Source of the DNA: Chloroflexota bacterium | Lineage (GTDB): Bacteria; Chloroflexota; Limnocylindria; P2-11E | Length of the DNA: 5,512 bases | Assembly (NCBI GenBank): GCA_013695575.1 | Contig: JACDAF010000051.1 | Location: forward strand, 1 to 5,512 | Direction of reading: 5' to 3' | In this document: one piece after another, positions 4,594-5,512 of the stretch | Layout of the letters: each line of letters starts with the position of its first letter | Numbering within the stretch: the stretch's first letter is position 1 | Notes under the pieces: generated by a model | Databases searched by the model: none | Seen by the model: only the letters and a program-made list of their open reading frames with translations | What the model was told of the DNA's origin: nothing | Made by a program: the position numbers and the translations under genes

Positions 4594-5512
4594 GTGAAAC
4601 ATAGCTATCGCGCGGTCCTAGTCCTCGCGCTCGCGGTCATCTTCGCGTTCAACAACGCCGCCTTCATCAACGCGGTCCAGCCGACGTTGGATCTCAGCGG
4701 CGGTACCGCGGACCCGCCTGGGTTCAACGGTTTCGTCAAGATCCACGAGGGCAACACCGAGAGCGAGCAGCTCGTCGACAACGAGCCGCACGTCTGCACC
4801 TTCCACGTCCACGGCTTCAAGTTCGACGCCCCATCGAGCGGATACTGGAACATTCAGTCTTGGCCCCCGACCGGCAATCGAACGGTGGTGAAAAGTGGCA
4901 CCTGGACCGCAGATGCCAACGGCGACTGGCGCAGCGTGCTGCTCAGCCTCCCTGACGGGCATTACCGCCTGAACTGGGACCAGACGGACCCGGCTGCGCC
5001 GGGCGGCGAGAAGCACAAGGAATTCTGGGTGAAGTGCGCACCGACGCCGCCGGCGCCACCCACGCCGATTGCGCCTTCGCTGACCCTCAACAAGATCGTG
5101 AGCGGCGGTACCGCGCCGAAGACGGCGTGGAACCTCACCGCGACACGCTCGGGCACCCTCGTGCTCAGCGGCGCGGGCGGCGCCTCGGGCAACGTCACGC
5201 CCGGCAGCTACACCCTCGCCGAGACCGGCACGGTCACCGACTACACCAACGGCAGCACCTACAGCTGCGTGAAGAACGGCGGCAGCGCCGTCCTCAACAA
5301 CACGATCGTGCTGGTCGCCGGTGACACCGCGACCTGCAGCATCACGAACACCTTCACCGGGGCCACGACCGCCTCGCTGACCCTCAACAAGATCGTCAGC
5401 GGCGGTACCGCGCCGAAGACGGCGTGGAACCTCACCGCGACACGCTCGGGCACCCTCGTGCTCAGCGGCGCGGGCGGCGCCTCGGGCAACGTCACGCCCG
5501 GCAGCTACACCC
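4594..5512 (+). CDS. Secreted protein with SpaA-like prealbumin-fold repeats, 5' part
   Basis: The frame is open from GTG at 4594 to the window end (306 codons), so the C-terminus is missing. GGGAG at 4583-4587 is a good Shine-Dalgarno. Residues 1-27 form a signal peptide: K2 and R6, then the hydrophobic core AVLVLALAVIFAF, with probable cleavage near A23 or A27. A domain at about 46-148 contains a His/Cys cluster (HVCTFHVH, C68) and ends at C148, possibly a disulfide pair; I do not recognise its family. A Pro-rich linker (149-161) follows. The first 99-residue repeat spans 162-260 and the second begins at 261. The repeats resemble SpaA-like prealbumin folds (SLTLNKIV, GSYTLAETG, ATCSITNT). 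K167, E210 and N252 are placed as in isopeptide-forming domains, and C225/C248 could form a disulfide. A stalk-like cell-surface or adhesion role is inferred. Any cell-wall or membrane anchor would lie beyond the window. Confidence 0.85.
   Translation, partial: MKHSYRAVLVLALAVIFAFNNAAFINAVQPTLDLSGGTADPPGFNGFVKIHEGNTESEQLVDNEPHVCTFHVHGFKFDAPSSGYWNIQSWPPTGNRTVVKSGTWTADANGDWRSVLLSLPDGHYRLNWDQTDPAAPGGEKHKEFWVKCAPTPPAPPTPIAPSLTLNKIVSGGTAPKTAWNLTATRSGTLVLSGAGGASGNVTPGSYTLAETGTVTDYTNGSTYSCVKNGGSAVLNNTIVLVAGDTATCSITNTFTGATTASLTLNKIVSGGTAPKTAWNLTATRSGTLVLSGAGGASGNVTPGSYT
5077..5373 (+). repeat. Coding tandem repeat unit 1 (297 bp, 99 codons)
   Basis: The complete first unit runs from the TCG of SLTLNK to the codon before the next SLTLNK and encodes one SpaA-like domain. 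Its first 139 bases match the start of the next unit at 138 positions. The only difference is base 5100 (GTG) against 5397 (GTC), a synonymous Val change. Confidence 0.9.
5374..5512 (+). repeat. Coding tandem repeat unit 2, cut by the window end
   Basis: The first 139 bases of a second copy of the 297-bp unit are in frame with the first. The unit continues past the window, so the total copy number is unknown. Confidence 0.9.

Noticed and set aside
4696..4710. A 15-base match (AGCGGCGGTACCGCG) to the start of the SpaA-like repeat
   Set aside because: It encodes a short SGGTA stretch in a Gly-rich context outside the repeat domain; it is too short to show a degenerate extra repeat.
4962..5495. 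Two similar minus-strand frames starting MTLPEAPPAPLSTR
   Set aside because: They repeat only because they are antisense to the tandem SpaA-like units; the plus frame has a signal peptide and recognisable domains.

Overview
The window is high-GC bacterial DNA with GTG and TTG starts and GC-rich third codon positions. The gene families are a DUF6766-like membrane protein, NarL/LuxR-type regulators with receiver-like N-termini, a PAS-GGDEF-EAL protein and a secreted protein with SpaA-type prealbumin-fold repeats. Together these suggest an actinomycete, perhaps of the Thermoleophilia/Solirubrobacterales type, with Chloroflexota as an alternative. The taxonomy is inference and no marker gene is present.

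Layout. (1) 1-126 (+) is the 3' end of a DUF6766-like gene. (2) 127-1149 is a complete, apparently intact 1,023-bp IS481-family insertion sequence. It has 27-bp imperfect terminal inverted repeats, a CTAG target duplication and a DD(35)E transposase on the minus strand (138-1058). (3) 1150-2859 (-) is a PAS-GGDEF-EAL cyclic-di-GMP protein. (4) 2914-3567 (-) is a LuxR-type regulator, 54 bp upstream of the GGDEF-EAL gene and probably co-transcribed with it. (5) 3568-3722 is a divergent intergenic region with a dyad. (6) 3723-4367 (+) is a second, paralogous LuxR-type regulator. (7) 4368-4593 is an intergenic region with hairpins and a possible promoter. (8) 4594 to the window end (+) is the 5' part of a secreted protein: signal peptide, Cys/His-containing N-terminal domain, Pro-rich linker, then 99-residue SpaA-like repeats that are almost identical at the DNA level. 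It has no stop codon before the window ends.

Main points. Removing the IS and one CTAG copy restores a junction where the DUF6766 gene and the GGDEF-EAL gene converge with their two TAG stop codons interlocked in a single CTAG palindrome. The IS inserted into exactly those four bases, and the target duplication gave each gene back its own stop codon, so the insertion is silent for both proteins. Just inside the IS, a 20-bp imperfect hairpin covers the transposase Shine-Dalgarno sequence. It would form only in transcripts entering from the co-directional GGDEF-EAL gene, an arrangement like the read-through protection known in IS10 and IS50. The GGDEF domain keeps its active-site and inhibitory-site motifs, but the EAL domain has Lys in place of the first Glu of the EGVE motif, so net cyclase activity is plausible. 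Both LuxR-type regulators have receiver-like N-termini without the usual phospho-acceptor Asp. A working picture, which is inference, is a small non-canonical regulatory cassette controlling c-di-GMP and possibly the adjacent surface protein. I found no RNA genes, CRISPR arrays or defence systems.
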